A stretch of 64,000 nt of DNA from Bacillus bingmayongensis (GTDB taxonomy: Bacteria; Bacillota; Bacilli; Bacillales; Bacillaceae_G). How positions within the stretch are numbered: position 1 is the stretch's first letter; every line of letters starts with the position of its first letter. The notes beneath the pieces were generated by a model. That model saw only the letters and a program-made list of their open reading frames with translations. It ran no database searches and was not told where the DNA came from. The stretch covers positions 919,317 through 983,316 of the forward strand of contig NZ_JH921517.1 of the NCBI RefSeq assembly GCF_000299035.1, given 5' to 3'. Shown here one piece after another: positions 1 to 8,493 of the stretch. Position numbers and translations under genes: made by a program.

Positions 1-288
1 TTTCTCATAATTAAATTGCGGGAAGTCATCACCGTCGTTAAGTGTAACGGATAAGTCATGCCCATCAAAGAACCACTCATCATCACCTTCAACGAAGAAA
101 GTAATACCTTCTTCTTGAATTTGAACAGCAGGATGCGCAGGATCGTCTTTACGGATTCCTAAAGAAAGTCCTTTTTGAACAGTACTGCAACCACCATATT
201 GTACGAAAAAGCGAAGTGTATCGCCAGATTGTAAGTTTAATTCATCTTTATACCAATTTACTGCTTCTTTTGTTACGGAAAGATTCAT
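1..288 (-). CDS. yneR: HesB/IscA-like YneR protein (3' end cut by window)
   Basis: Small HesB/IscA-fold protein of the YneR type. The frame is open from ATG at 288 to the window edge, giving 96 codons that end with Phe-Asn-Tyr-Glu-Lys. B. subtilis YneR is about 95 residues, so probably only the stop codon is missing. The protein has the conserved Gly-Gly-Cys and a C-terminal acidic stretch, but not the full three-cysteine set of classical IscA, so an iron-sulfur role is unproven. A good ribosome binding site (GGAG) precedes the ATG. It lies downstream of plsY on the same strand, as in B. subtilis, with a terminator between them. Confidence 0.8.
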   Translation of the reverse strand, partial: MNLSVTKEAVNWYKDELNLQSGDTLRFFVQYGGCSTVQKGLSLGIRKDDPAHPAVQIQEEGITFFVEGDDEWFFDGHDLSVTLNDGDDFPQFNYEK

Positions 289-334
289 GTATAGTTCCTC
301 CAAGTTATATTGCTTTTTCTTTAGTATAAAAAAT

Positions 335-381
335 AACGCAAAAAGACGCTATTAATATGCTTTGCGTTTTCTTTTTGCGTT
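335..381 (-). terminator. Terminator after plsY
   Basis: Inverted repeat AACGCAAAAAG / CTTTTTGCGTT at 335-345 and 371-381. On the minus strand it is followed by a T-rich run. It lies just past the plsY stop and separates plsY from yneR. Confidence 0.65.
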
Positions 382-396
382 ATGTGGGTCACAACC

Positions 397-993
397 TTAC
401 TTTTGTTTCTTTGTAAAATTCGCTTTCGGTTCAGTTTTATTTATAATTCGTCCAATATTAGCACGGTGTCTATAAATAACCATACCAGCTAATAAACACA
501 TCGCAACAATGAAGATTTTATCCCCAGTAACAATTGATGCGATAACAGCAACAACAGCTGTTACCATAGAAGAAAGTGATACGTATCTCGTTGTAAATAG
601 AAGGGTGAAAAAGACAACGGCTAATATTGCAAAAATAATTGGCGCGTAGCATAAGAGTACTCCAGCAGAAGTTGCAACTGCTTTTCCGCCGCGGAATTTT
701 GCAAAAATCGGATATACATGTCCAAGAACTGCAGCTAATCCAAACCAAAGGGGATGGATATCTAAGGCAAAAATTAACGGTAGAGCTGTCGCTAACGTTC
801 CCTTTAAAATGTCAGCAATTGTAACGATAAAACCTGCTTTTTTCCCTAGCGTCCGAAATGTATTCGTTCCTCCTAAATTACCGCTACCATGCTCGCGAAT
901 ATCGATTCCGTAACCAATTTTTCCGACAACAAGTGCAAATGGAATCGAGCCAAGTAAATAGGCAACGATAAATAAAAGATATGTAATAAGCAT
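397..993 (-). CDS. plsY: Glycerol-3-phosphate acyltransferase PlsY
   Basis: Integral membrane acyltransferase of 198 residues. It moves the acyl group of acyl-phosphate (made by PlsX) to the 1-position of glycerol-3-phosphate, giving lysophosphatidic acid for phospholipid synthesis. Visible features are the N-terminal YLLGSIPFA signature, the [14 protein letters not shown] glycine-rich loop, the KGTLA segment and the GKAVATSAG loop, with about five hydrophobic membrane spans, all standard for PlsY (formerly YneS). Length is normal. ATG at 993 is preceded by AGGAGAC. Its neighbour yneR is the same as in B. subtilis, whereas the next gene upstream differs, because nrdD to htrA lie between plsY and yneT here. 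Confidence 0.95.
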   Translation of the reverse strand: MLITYLLFIVAYLLGSIPFALVVGKIGYGIDIREHGSGNLGGTNTFRTLGKKAGFIVTIADILKGTLATALPLIFALDIHPLWFGLAAVLGHVYPIFAKFRGGKAVATSAGVLLCYAPIIFAILAVVFFTLLFTTRYVSLSSMVTAVVAVIASIVTGDKIFIVAMCLLAGMVIYRHRANIGRIINKTEPKANFTKKQK

Positions 994-1123
994 AAGTTCA
1001 GTCTCCTTTATTCAAATGTGTTGATAAAGGGTAAAAAGAGTTTTTCCCGTATATTGTACCATACATTTGTAAAGAGCACATTTCTTTTTTGTAAATGAAA
1101 AATTCAAAGTTTCTTAAAAAAAC

Positions 1124-1150
1124 TTTCACAAGAATGTTAAATTTCTCACA
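1124..1150. promoter_or_regulatory. TTCACAAGAA element upstream of nrdD
   Basis: TTCACAAGAA at 1125-1134 is identical to a decamer in the htrA promoter at 4358-4367. A related TTCTCACA follows at 1143-1150. TTGTGAA, the inverse heptamer, occurs at 1184-1190 and resembles ResD-type half sites. It may be a site for the response regulator encoded in this operon, or for ResD or Fnr; this is inferred from sequence only. Confidence 0.3.
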
Positions 1151-1159
1151 GACCTACCA

Positions 1160-1207
1160 GGACTATATGTTGTATCATTTTGTTTGTGAATCAACAATAT
1201 ATAGTTG
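1160..1207 (+). promoter_or_regulatory. Paired NrdR boxes upstream of nrdD
   Basis: Two boxes with cores CTATATGTTG (1163-1172) and CAATATATAG (1195-1204) match the NrdR palindrome (core CWATATATWG), the first with one mismatch. Their spacing is 32 bp, about three helical turns, which is the usual arrangement for NrdR. The second box runs into the ribosome binding site of nrdD. This predicts repression by the ATP-cone repressor NrdR, whose gene is not in the window. Confidence 0.7.
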
Positions 1208-1219
1208 GAGGTCTGGGGA

Positions 1220-3076
1220 ATGATAAAACAAAGTGCACGTGGAGAAGAATTAATGAAGATTTTTGAAACAATTGTCTACGGGAATGAGCAAGATTTAATG
1301 CAAGAAAATGCAAATGTTGATGGACGGTCTCCGATGGGAATGATGGGAACATTTGCATCGGAGAGTGCAAAATATTATGCAATGGAACAATTGCTTTCTG
1401 AGCGAGTAAAAAAAGCAATTGACCAAAATATATTATACCCACATGATTTAGATTTTTATGCGACAGGTACGACAACATGTTCGCAAATTCCTTTAGCACA
1501 AATGTTTGAAAAAGGATTTCATACCGGGCATGGACATATGAGGCAACCACAAGATATTAAAAGTGCGTTGGCACTTTCTTCGATTATTTTTCAAGCAAAT
1601 CAAAACATGCAACACGGCGGTCAATCATTTGCGTTATTTGACATTGATTTAGCACCGTATGTGAGAAAAACATTTGAGAGAAATAAGAACAGATTAGGAA
1701 CGTATCCGCTAACAAAAGAGCAAGTAGAAGAGTTTGCATGGAAAGAAACAGAAAACGATACGTATCAAGCTTGTGAAGCTTTTATTCATAATTCCAATAG
1801 TATGCACAGCCGAGGAGGTGGGCAAGTTCCATTTATTTCTATTAATTACGGAACGGACACATCGAAAGAAGGAAGATTGTTAATTAAACAATTATTACGA
1901 GCGACGCAGGCGGGATTAGGAAAAGGTGAAACACCTATCTTCCCTATTCAAATCTTTAAACTGAAAAAAGGTGTCAATTTTGAAGAGAATGATCCGAACT
2001 ATGATTTATTTGAATTGGCATTAGAAACGACAGCAGAAAGATTATTCCCGAATTTTTCATTTTTAGATGCGCCATTTAATGCAGTGCATTATGATGGTCG
2101 TCCAGAAAGCGAAGTATGTTATATGGGCTGTCGTACTCGTGTTATGTCTAATATTCATGGTGAAGAGACCGCAATTGGAAGAGGGAATTTATCGTTTACT
2201 TCCATTAACCTAGTGAAATTAGGATTGATTAGCGGATCGAAAGAAACATTTTTTGAAGCTTTAAATTATTATGTGGATCTTGGTATTCGTCAACTACTAG
2301 AAAGATTTGCTTACCAATGTACGAAAAAGGCAAGAGATTTTCACTTTTTATATTCACAAGGAGTATGGCGGGGCGGAGAAAGATTGCATCCTGAAGATTC
2401 TGTTGCTGAAATTTTAAAACAAGGAACGTTAAGTATTGGGTTTATCGGTCTTGCAGAATGTTTAGTTGCTTTAACAGGAAAACATCATGGGGAAGATAAA
2501 GAATCATGGGATCTTGGGAATGAAATCGTAACTTTTATGAGGCAGAAGATGGATCAAGCGACGGAAGAACATCAGCTGAATTTCTCTTTAATTGCCACTC
2601 CTGCAGAAGGGTTATCAGGAAAGTTTGTTAAAAAAGATCGAGATGAATTTGGAATCATTAGCGGTGTGACAAATCATAATTATTATACAAATTCATTCCA
2701 TATTCCAGTTTATTACCGGGTTCAAGCAATTGATAAAATACGTTTAGAAGGACCGTTTCATGCACTTTGTAATGGTGGACATATAACGTATATTGAATTA
2801 GATGGAGCGGCAGTTCATAACCAAAAAGCATTGAAGCAAATTGTCCAGGCAATGGCGCAGTATGGGGTAGGATATGGATCGATTAATCACCCTGTGGATC
2901 GTTGTAAAAGCTGTGGCTATCACGGTGTAATTGATAATGAATGTCCAAGTTGCGGGAATGAAGAAGAGCATCAAATAGAAAGAATTCGTCGTATTACCGG
3001 ATATCTTGTAGGTGATATGTCCAAATGGAATAGTGCAAAGCGCAGTGAAGAAGCGGATCGGGTGAAACATAAATGA
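1220..3076 (+). CDS. nrdD: Anaerobic (class III) ribonucleoside-triphosphate reductase
   Basis: Glycyl-radical enzyme that reduces ribonucleoside triphosphates to deoxyribonucleotides without oxygen. ATG at 1220 is preferred (618 residues) because GGAGG lies at 1207-1211; an upstream in-frame TTG at 1205 overlaps that site. The C-terminal zinc site CKSCGYHG...CPSCG and the glycyl-radical motif RRITGYL are intact, and the catalytic core cysteines lie mid-protein (MGCRTRV region). The N-terminal ATP-cone typical of many NrdD proteins is short or absent, so allosteric activity control may differ. The stop overlaps the nrdG start by 4 bp (ATGA), which implies translational coupling. Confidence 0.95.
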   Translation: MIKQSARGEELMKIFETIVYGNEQDLMQENANVDGRSPMGMMGTFASESAKYYAMEQLLSERVKKAIDQNILYPHDLDFYATGTTTCSQIPLAQMFEKGFHTGHGHMRQPQDIKSALALSSIIFQANQNMQHGGQSFALFDIDLAPYVRKTFERNKNRLGTYPLTKEQVEEFAWKETENDTYQACEAFIHNSNSMHSRGGGQVPFISINYGTDTSKEGRLLIKQLLRATQAGLGKGETPIFPIQIFKLKKGVNFEENDPNYDLFELALETTAERLFPNFSFLDAPFNAVHYDGRPESEVCYMGCRTRVMSNIHGEETAIGRGNLSFTSINLVKLGLISGSKETFFEALNYYVDLGIRQLLERFAYQCTKKARDFHFLYSQGVWRGGERLHPEDSVAEILKQGTLSIGFIGLAECLVALTGKHHGEDKESWDLGNEIVTFMRQKMDQATEEHQLNFSLIATPAEGLSGKFVKKDRDEFGIISGVTNHNYYTNSFHIPVYYRVQAIDKIRLEGPFHALCNGGHITYIELDGAAVHNQKALKQIVQAMAQYGVGYGSINHPVDRCKSCGYHGVIDNECPSCGNEEEHQIERIRRITGYLVGDMSKWNSAKRSEEADRVKHK

Positions 3077-3525
3077 GAGTAATGAATATTATTCATGATA
3101 GTGTAGTAGATGGGGAAGGATTGCGGACAGTCGTGTTTTTTGCGGGCTGTCCGCATCGTTGTTTAGGATGTCATAATCCGAAGTCATGGAATATTTGTAA
3201 TGGAACTGAAATGACTGTAGAAGAAATTGTGAAAGAGATTGCCAAAAATCCGCTTACTGATGTAACATTTTCAGGTGGGGATCCATTTTTTCAAGCTGCA
3301 GAAGTAAAAGAAGTAGCAAAAGCAGTGAAGGCTTTGAAGAAAAACTTATGGATTTACACAGGTTATACGCTAGAAGAGATACAGAGTTCTCAAAATAATG
3401 ATATGATAGAGTTGTTACATTATGGGGATGTTCTGGTCGATGGAAGGTTTGAACTTGAAAAAAGAGATTTAACACTTCCATTTCGCGGAAGCTCCAATCA
3501 ACGTATTATTCGATTGAAAGAGTAA
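3073..3525 (+). CDS. nrdG: Anaerobic ribonucleotide reductase activating protein (radical SAM)
   Basis: Radical-SAM activase of 150 residues that uses S-adenosylmethionine and a 4Fe-4S cluster to place the glycyl radical on NrdD. The cluster motif CPHRCLGC (CxxxCxxC) is near residue 27, followed by the HNPKSW segment, and TFSGGDPF is the SAM-binding GGE-like motif. Length is normal. It overlaps nrdD by 4 bp, and the response regulator starts only 18 bp after its stop, so all three are likely one transcript. Confidence 0.94.
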   Translation: MRVMNIIHDSVVDGEGLRTVVFFAGCPHRCLGCHNPKSWNICNGTEMTVEEIVKEIAKNPLTDVTFSGGDPFFQAAEVKEVAKAVKALKKNLWIYTGYTLEEIQSSQNNDMIELLHYGDVLVDGRFELEKRDLTLPFRGSSNQRIIRLKE

Positions 3526-3543
3526 AAAGGCGGGATAGGTCAG

Positions 3544-4221
3544 ATGAATAAAACAGTATTACTTGTTGAAGACGAAAGAAGATTACGCGAAATTGTTAGT
3601 GATTATTTTCGCAATGAAGGTTTTGAAGTGATAGAAGCTGAAGATGGAAAACAAGCGTTAGAATTATTTGCTGAACATACAATTGATTTAATTATGTTAG
3701 ATATCATGTTGCCAGAGATAGATGGTTGGTCTGTTTGTCGTCGTATTCGCAAAGAGTCAGCGGTACCAATTATTATGCTTACAGCACGTTCTGACGAAGA
3801 TGACACATTGTTAGGTTTTGAACTTGGAGCTGATGAATATGTAACAAAGCCTTTTAGTCCAAAAGTACTAGTAGCTAGGGCGAAAACTTTATTAAAGCGT
3901 GCTGATGGGGCAGTAGGAGTTGTAGAAGAGAATGTACTTTCTATGGCTGGAATCGATGTAAATCGTCTTTCGCGTACTGTATTGGTAGACGGAGAAGAAA
4001 TTATATTAACGCATAAAGAATTTGAACTTCTTGTTTATTTAATGGAGAATAAAGGAATCGTATTATCGCGTCAGCATCTATTAGATCAACTTTGGGGATA
4101 TGATTATTATGGTGATGATCGTACTGTCGATACACATATAAAAAAATTGCGAAATAAGTTAGGGGATAAAGCAAAACATATCGGAACGGTTATTCGAGTT
4201 GGATATAAGTTCGAGGAATAA
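3544..4221 (+). CDS. OmpR/PhoB-family response regulator, no adjacent kinase
   Basis: A 225-residue two-component response regulator. The receiver domain (about 1-120) has the acidic pair in VEDE, phospho-acceptor Asp in IMLDIMLP, Thr in IMLTAR and Lys in YVTKPF. The C-terminal winged helix (about 130-225) has the usual TVDTHIKKLRNKLG recognition region. It starts 18 bp after nrdG and therefore probably shares the nrdD promoter. No sensor kinase is next to it or anywhere in the window, which is unusual because most such genes are paired. The next gene is htrA, whose promoter has three 11-bp spaced repeats that fit an OmpR-type dimer array, so htrA is a plausible target. CssR-like function is possible by analogy only. 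Confidence 0.93.
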   Translation: MNKTVLLVEDERRLREIVSDYFRNEGFEVIEAEDGKQALELFAEHTIDLIMLDIMLPEIDGWSVCRRIRKESAVPIIMLTARSDEDDTLLGFELGADEYVTKPFSPKVLVARAKTLLKRADGAVGVVEENVLSMAGIDVNRLSRTVLVDGEEIILTHKEFELLVYLMENKGIVLSRQHLLDQLWGYDYYGDDRTVDTHIKKLRNKLGDKAKHIGTVIRVGYKFEE

Positions 4222-4345
4222 TTTTTAAATACTATGCAATTCAACTTGAGAATATAGTACATTTACACTCTCTTTTGTAGATGAAAATGTACAAATTATA
4301 GATTTTTTGTCTACAATAATGAATAAGAGTATTTTTTTAATTGGA

Positions 4346-4389
4346 TTTCACGATGAGTTCACAAGAAGGACACAAAATGTGACTATACT
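4346..4389 (+). promoter_or_regulatory. htrA promoter with three 11-bp spaced repeats
   Basis: TTTCAC (4346), GTTCAC (4357) and GGACAC (4368) are exactly 11 bp apart, one DNA turn, on the same face, and lead into a -10 like TATACT at 4384-4389. No good -35 exists, which suits an activated promoter. OmpR-family regulators bind such tandem repeats. The regulator identity is inferred from the neighbouring gene. Confidence 0.5.
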
Positions 4390-4424
4390 GAAAATACGAA
4401 TTCAGCAGAGAGGGGATATCAATT

Positions 4425-5666
4425 ATGGGATATTATGACGGACCAAATATGAATGAAGAGCATAGTGAAACGAGAGAAGTTAGAAAATCAGGCAGTAAAA
4501 AAGGATATTTTTTCACTGGTTTAATTGGAGCGGTTGTCGGAGCTGTTTCCATTAGTTTTGCAGCACCGTATATGCCATGGGCAAATGGAAACGGGACGGC
4601 TGTTTCATCGCCACAATCTTCTAATTCAAAAGTAGAGGGAACTGTGGTTCCTGTTGTAAATAAAGCAAAAGGTGAAACGGATTTACCTGGTATGATTGAA
4701 GGAGCTAAAGAGGTTGTTGTAGGTGTCATCAACATGCAAAAGAGCATAGATCCATTTGCAATGGAGCAAGTAGGTGAAGAACAACAAGCTGGAACAGGAT
4801 CGGGCGTAATTTATAAAAAAGCTGGAAATAAAGCTCTTATCGTTACGAATAATCATGTAGTAGATGGAGCGAATAAACTTGCAGTAAAACTAAGTGATGG
4901 TAAAACAGTAGACGCAAAATTAGTTGGGAAAGACCCTTGGTTAGATTTGGCTGTTGTAGAGATTGATGGATCTAATATAAATAAAGTAGCAACACTTGGT
5001 GATTCCAGTAAAATTCGCGCTGGCGAATCAGCTATTGCAATTGGGAATCCATTAGGCTTTGATGGCAGTGTAACAGAGGGAATCATTAGTAGTAAAGAAC
5101 GCGAAATTCCAGTGGATATTAATGGTGACAAACAGGCGGATTGGCAAGCACAAGTTATTCAAACAGATGCAGCAATTAACCCTGGGAACAGTGGTGGTGC
5201 CTTATTTAACCAAAACGGTGAAGTTATCGGGATTAACTCTAGTAAAATTGCACAGCAAGAAGTAGAAGGAATTGGTTTTGCGATTCCAATTAATGTTGCA
5301 AAACCAGTGATTGAATCTCTTGAAAAAGATGGTACAGTAAAACGTCCAGCGATGGGAGTAGGTGTTGCATCGCTTGCGGATTACCCACCGTATGCATTAG
5401 GGCAATTAAAATTACCAAAAGATGTTACAGATGGTGTTCTCTTAAACAAAATTTATCCCGTTTCACCAGCTGAAAAGGCAGGACTTCAGCAGTATGATGT
5501 TGTTGTAGCATTAGATGGACAAAAAATTGAAAATGCGCTTCAATTCCGTAAATATTTATATGAAAAGAAAAAAGTAGGCGACAAAATTGAGCTTACATTC
5601 TATCGAAATGGTGAAAAAATGACGAAAACAGCTACATTAGCTGATAACTCTGCTGCGACGAATTAA
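4425..5666 (+). CDS. htrA: HtrA-type membrane serine protease with PDZ domain
   Basis: S1C-family quality-control protease of 413 residues. A cytoplasmic N-terminus is followed by one membrane span (about 27-47), a low-complexity linker, the trypsin-like domain with catalytic His144 (TNNHVVDG), Asp174 (WLDLAVV) and Ser256 (NPGNSGGAL), and one PDZ domain (about 305-400). This is the layout of Bacillus HtrA/HtrB/YyxA proteins, which remove misfolded secreted proteins at the outer face of the membrane. ATG at 4425 has a GAGGGG site. It has its own promoter and terminator, so it is monocistronic. Confidence 0.93.
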   Translation: MGYYDGPNMNEEHSETREVRKSGSKKGYFFTGLIGAVVGAVSISFAAPYMPWANGNGTAVSSPQSSNSKVEGTVVPVVNKAKGETDLPGMIEGAKEVVVGVINMQKSIDPFAMEQVGEEQQAGTGSGVIYKKAGNKALIVTNNHVVDGANKLAVKLSDGKTVDAKLVGKDPWLDLAVVEIDGSNINKVATLGDSSKIRAGESAIAIGNPLGFDGSVTEGIISSKEREIPVDINGDKQADWQAQVIQTDAAINPGNSGGALFNQNGEVIGINSSKIAQQEVEGIGFAIPINVAKPVIESLEKDGTVKRPAMGVGVASLADYPPYALGQLKLPKDVTDGVLLNKIYPVSPAEKAGLQQYDVVVALDGQKIENALQFRKYLYEKKKVGDKIELTFYRNGEKMTKTATLADNSAATN

Positions 5667-5670
5667 TAGA

Positions 5671-5705
5671 GAAAGTCTCTTTCGTATTGAAAGAGACTTT
5701 CTTTA
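5671..5705 (+). terminator. Terminator after htrA
   Basis: Perfect 13-bp stem GAAAGTCTCTTTC / GAAAGAGACTTTC with a 5-base loop, then TTTAT. It lies directly after the htrA stop. Confidence 0.85.
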
Positions 5706-5738
5706 TCGGCTATACTAAAAGAATAGGAGGGATTTAAT

Positions 5739-6152
5739 ATGACAATTGAAAACCCAACTCGGACGGAAATTGGTGAAGTATTGAAAAATAGTAAAACAAT
5801 TGCGGTTGTTGGATTATCTAACAAACCAGAACGTACATCATATATGGTTTCAAAAGCGATGCAAGATGCAGGATATCGTATTATCCCAGTAAACCCGGCC
5901 ATAGATGAAGTGCTAGGGGAAAAAGCTGTCCCGTCATTAAAAGACATTAAGGAGCATGTCGATATAGTAAATGTATTTCGTCGTTCCGAATTTTTAATGG
6001 GCGTTGCAAAGGAATTTGTGGAGATTGATGCGGATGTTTTTTGGGCACAATTAGGAGTACAAGATGAAGATACATATAAATTTTTAAAGGAAAAGGGCTA
6101 TACTGTTATTATGGATCGTTGTATAAAGGTAGAGCATGCGATGACGAGGTAG
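5739..6152 (+). CDS. yneT: CoA-binding domain protein YneT
   Basis: A 137-residue Rossmann-type CoA-binding protein. The N-terminus has the IAVVGLSNKPERTSY nucleotide/CoA loop, then PVNPAIDEVLG and a C-terminal MDRCIKVEH. The family matches the CoA-binding domain of succinyl-CoA synthetase alone, and its biochemical role is not known. In B. subtilis yneT also sits between plsY and parE, so this gene marks the conserved edge of the block. Ribosome site AGGAGG at about 5727 suits the ATG at 5739. Confidence 0.85.
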   Translation: MTIENPTRTEIGEVLKNSKTIAVVGLSNKPERTSYMVSKAMQDAGYRIIPVNPAIDEVLGEKAVPSLKDIKEHVDIVNVFRRSEFLMGVAKEFVEIDADVFWAQLGVQDEDTYKFLKEKGYTVIMDRCIKVEHAMTR

Positions 6153-6229
6153 TATAGACATTGTAAACGAAAGGTCGATTCAGCTTTAGTTAACACTTAG
6201 GAACTAAGCAGATGAACGAGGTGTTCATC

Positions 6230-6325
6230 ATGAGATTTTTTAAAGGCTGTTTGTGGGGATTGCTACTTGTTATCCCATTTTGGATAATTGTCATTTGGGT
6301 AATTGTAAAATGGTGGAGTGTATAA
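6230..6325 (+). CDS. Small hydrophobic membrane peptide (31 aa)
   Basis: Short open frame with ATG at 6230, GAGGTG at 6218-6223 and a TAA at 6323. The product starts MRFFKGCLWG, is almost entirely one hydrophobic span (about residues 7-27, rich in Trp, Ile and Val), and ends KWWSV. Basic N-terminus and aromatic-rich end fit a single-pass membrane peptide. It sits alone between yneT and parE and is followed by a clear terminator, as expected of a real transcript. Function unknown; it could be a toxin-like or regulatory membrane peptide, but nothing shows that. Confidence 0.6.
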   Translation: MRFFKGCLWGLLLVIPFWIIVIWVIVKWWSV

Positions 6326-6387
6326 TTGGAATACATATCCATTTCTTGTTGACAAACGATTATTTTTCTGAAATAGTAGCCTAGAGG

Positions 6388-6418
6388 AATCCTTGTACAA
6401 AAACAAGGATTTTTCTTT
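6388..6418 (+). terminator. Terminator upstream of parE
   Basis: Stem AATCCTTGT / ACAAGGATT with a 6-base loop followed by TTTCTTTT. It closes the yneT/small peptide region. Confidence 0.8.
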
Positions 6419-6527
6419 TGAAAATGGTATATAAAAGACATAACACAACTTGCCAAAAGTAAGGTTAAGGCGTTATTCTATAATAGAAACATATGTTCTG
6501 ATTTTGATTAGGAAAGGGGCAAGGAGT

Positions 6528-8492
6528 TTGGCAAAGCATCAATTTCAATATAACGAAGATGCAATTCAAGTGCTTGAAGGTCTTGAAGCTGTGCGAAAAC
6601 GTCCGGGTATGTATATCGGGAGCACGGACAGCCGTGGATTGCATCATTTAGTATACGAAATAGTAGATAACTCCGTTGATGAAGCATTAGCGGGATTTGG
6701 CGACGAAATTTCTGTCGTAATACATAAAGATAATAGTATTAGTGTTATTGATAAAGGGCGCGGGATGCCTACGGGAATGCATAAGCTTGGAAAACCTACA
6801 CCTGAAGTGATTTTAACTGTACTTCATGCAGGAGGTAAGTTTGGACAAGGCGGATATAAAACAAGTGGCGGTTTACACGGCGTTGGTGCATCGGTTGTAA
6901 ATGCTTTATCAGAATGGCTTGTTGTAACAATTAAACGCGATGGAAATATATACGAGCAACGTTTTGAAAATGGTGGTGTTCCTGTAACGACACTAGAGAA
7001 AATCGGGAAAACAAAACAATCTGGAACAACGATGCATTTTAAACCAGATCCATCCATTTTCAGTACAACAAATTATAACTATGAAACGTTATGTGAGAGA
7101 TTACGTGAATCTGCATTTCTGTTAAAAGGTATGAAAATTACTATAAAAGATGAACGAAATGATCTAGAAGATGTTTTTCATTATGAAACAGGAATTGAAG
7201 CATTTGTTTCTTACTTAAACGAAGAAAAGGACTCTATACATCCAGTTGTTTACTTTGCTGGTGAACAAAATGAAATTGAAGCAGAACTAGCATTTCAATT
7301 TAACGATGGTTATTCAGAAAACATTCTTTCATTCGTAAATAATGTGCGTACAAAAGATGGGGGAACACACGAAGCTGGATTTAAAACAGCGATGACGCGT
7401 GTTTTCAACGAATACGCTCGTAAAGTTTCTCTATTAAAGGAGAAAGATAAAAACTTAGAAGGTACAGATATTCGCGAAGGGTTAGCGGCAATTGTTTCTG
7501 TACGTGTACCGGAGGATTTATTGCAATTTGAAGGTCAAACGAAAGGTAAGCTTGGTACAAGTGAAGGACGTTCATCTGTCGATGCGGTTGTTTCAGAGCA
7601 TTTAGCATACTTTTTAGAAGAAAATCCAGATGTAGCAACACTTCTTGTGAAAAAAGCGATTAAAGCGGCACAAGCTCGTGAAGCAGCACGTAAAGCTAGA
7701 GAAGAAGCGAGAACTGGTAAAAAGAAAAAACGTTCAGAAGGAACATTGAGCGGAAAGTTAACACCTGCGCAATCACGTAATCCACAAAAGAACGAATTAT
7801 ATTTAGTAGAAGGTGACTCTGCTGGTGGCTCTGCAAAGCAAGGGCGTGATCGTCGTTTCCAAGCTGTCTTGCCACTGCGAGGAAAAGTCATTAACACGGA
7901 AAAAGCAAAGCTTGCTGATATTTTTAAGAACGAAGAAATTAATACGATTATTTATGCAATCGGCGGTGGTGTTGGAAATGAATTTGCTGTCGAGGATATC
8001 AATTATGATAAAGTCGTAATTATGACCGATGCTGATACGGATGGCGCACATATTCAAGTGTTACTACTTACGTTCTTCTACCGTTATATGAAGCAGTTAA
8101 TTGAAGCTGGTAAAGTATTTATTGCTCTCCCACCTTTATATAAAGTAAGTAAAGGAAAAGGAAAAAGCGAAGTGATTGAATATGCATGGTCGGATGAAGA
8201 ATTAGATGGTGTAACGAAAAAGGTCGGTAAAGGATATATGTTGCAGCGCTATAAAGGTCTTGGTGAAATGAATGCTGATCAATTATGGGAAACAACAATG
8301 AATCCAGAAACGCGTACATTAATTCGCGTAAAAATTGATGATGCAGCAAGAGCAGAACGCCGCGTGACGACATTGATGGGGGATAAAGTAGAACCTCGTC
8401 GTAAATGGATTGAGCGTAATGTCCAGTTTGGTATGCAAGAAGAAGGTAATATTTTAGAGAATGAAATGATTATGGAGACGGAGGTGGAATAA
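6528..8492 (+). CDS. parE: DNA topoisomerase IV subunit B
   Basis: ATPase subunit of topoisomerase IV, which with ParC unlinks replicated chromosomes. TTG at 6528 is chosen (654 residues): an AAAGGGG site lies 8-9 bp before it, and the product [18 protein letters not shown] aligns with the known ParE N-terminus, whereas the longer frame from 6450 adds unrelated residues. The GHKL ATPase motifs [19 protein letters not shown] and the glycine-rich [14 protein letters not shown] are present. The TOPRIM metal site shows EGDSAGGSA and DADTDGAHI, and [12 protein letters not shown] follows. parC begins one base after the stop. Confidence 0.96.
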   Translation: MAKHQFQYNEDAIQVLEGLEAVRKRPGMYIGSTDSRGLHHLVYEIVDNSVDEALAGFGDEISVVIHKDNSISVIDKGRGMPTGMHKLGKPTPEVILTVLHAGGKFGQGGYKTSGGLHGVGASVVNALSEWLVVTIKRDGNIYEQRFENGGVPVTTLEKIGKTKQSGTTMHFKPDPSIFSTTNYNYETLCERLRESAFLLKGMKITIKDERNDLEDVFHYETGIEAFVSYLNEEKDSIHPVVYFAGEQNEIEAELAFQFNDGYSENILSFVNNVRTKDGGTHEAGFKTAMTRVFNEYARKVSLLKEKDKNLEGTDIREGLAAIVSVRVPEDLLQFEGQTKGKLGTSEGRSSVDAVVSEHLAYFLEENPDVATLLVKKAIKAAQAREAARKAREEARTGKKKKRSEGTLSGKLTPAQSRNPQKNELYLVEGDSAGGSAKQGRDRRFQAVLPLRGKVINTEKAKLADIFKNEEINTIIYAIGGGVGNEFAVEDINYDKVVIMTDADTDGAHIQVLLLTFFYRYMKQLIEAGKVFIALPPLYKVSKGKGKSEVIEYAWSDEELDGVTKKVGKGYMLQRYKGLGEMNADQLWETTMNPETRTLIRVKIDDAARAERRVTTLMGDKVEPRRKWIERNVQFGMQEEGNILENEMIMETEVE

Positions 8493-8493
8493 C

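Noticed and set aside
1191-1550. Minus-strand open frame inside nrdD
   Set aside because: Shadow of the strongly supported nrdD; no ribosome site and no protein-like composition.
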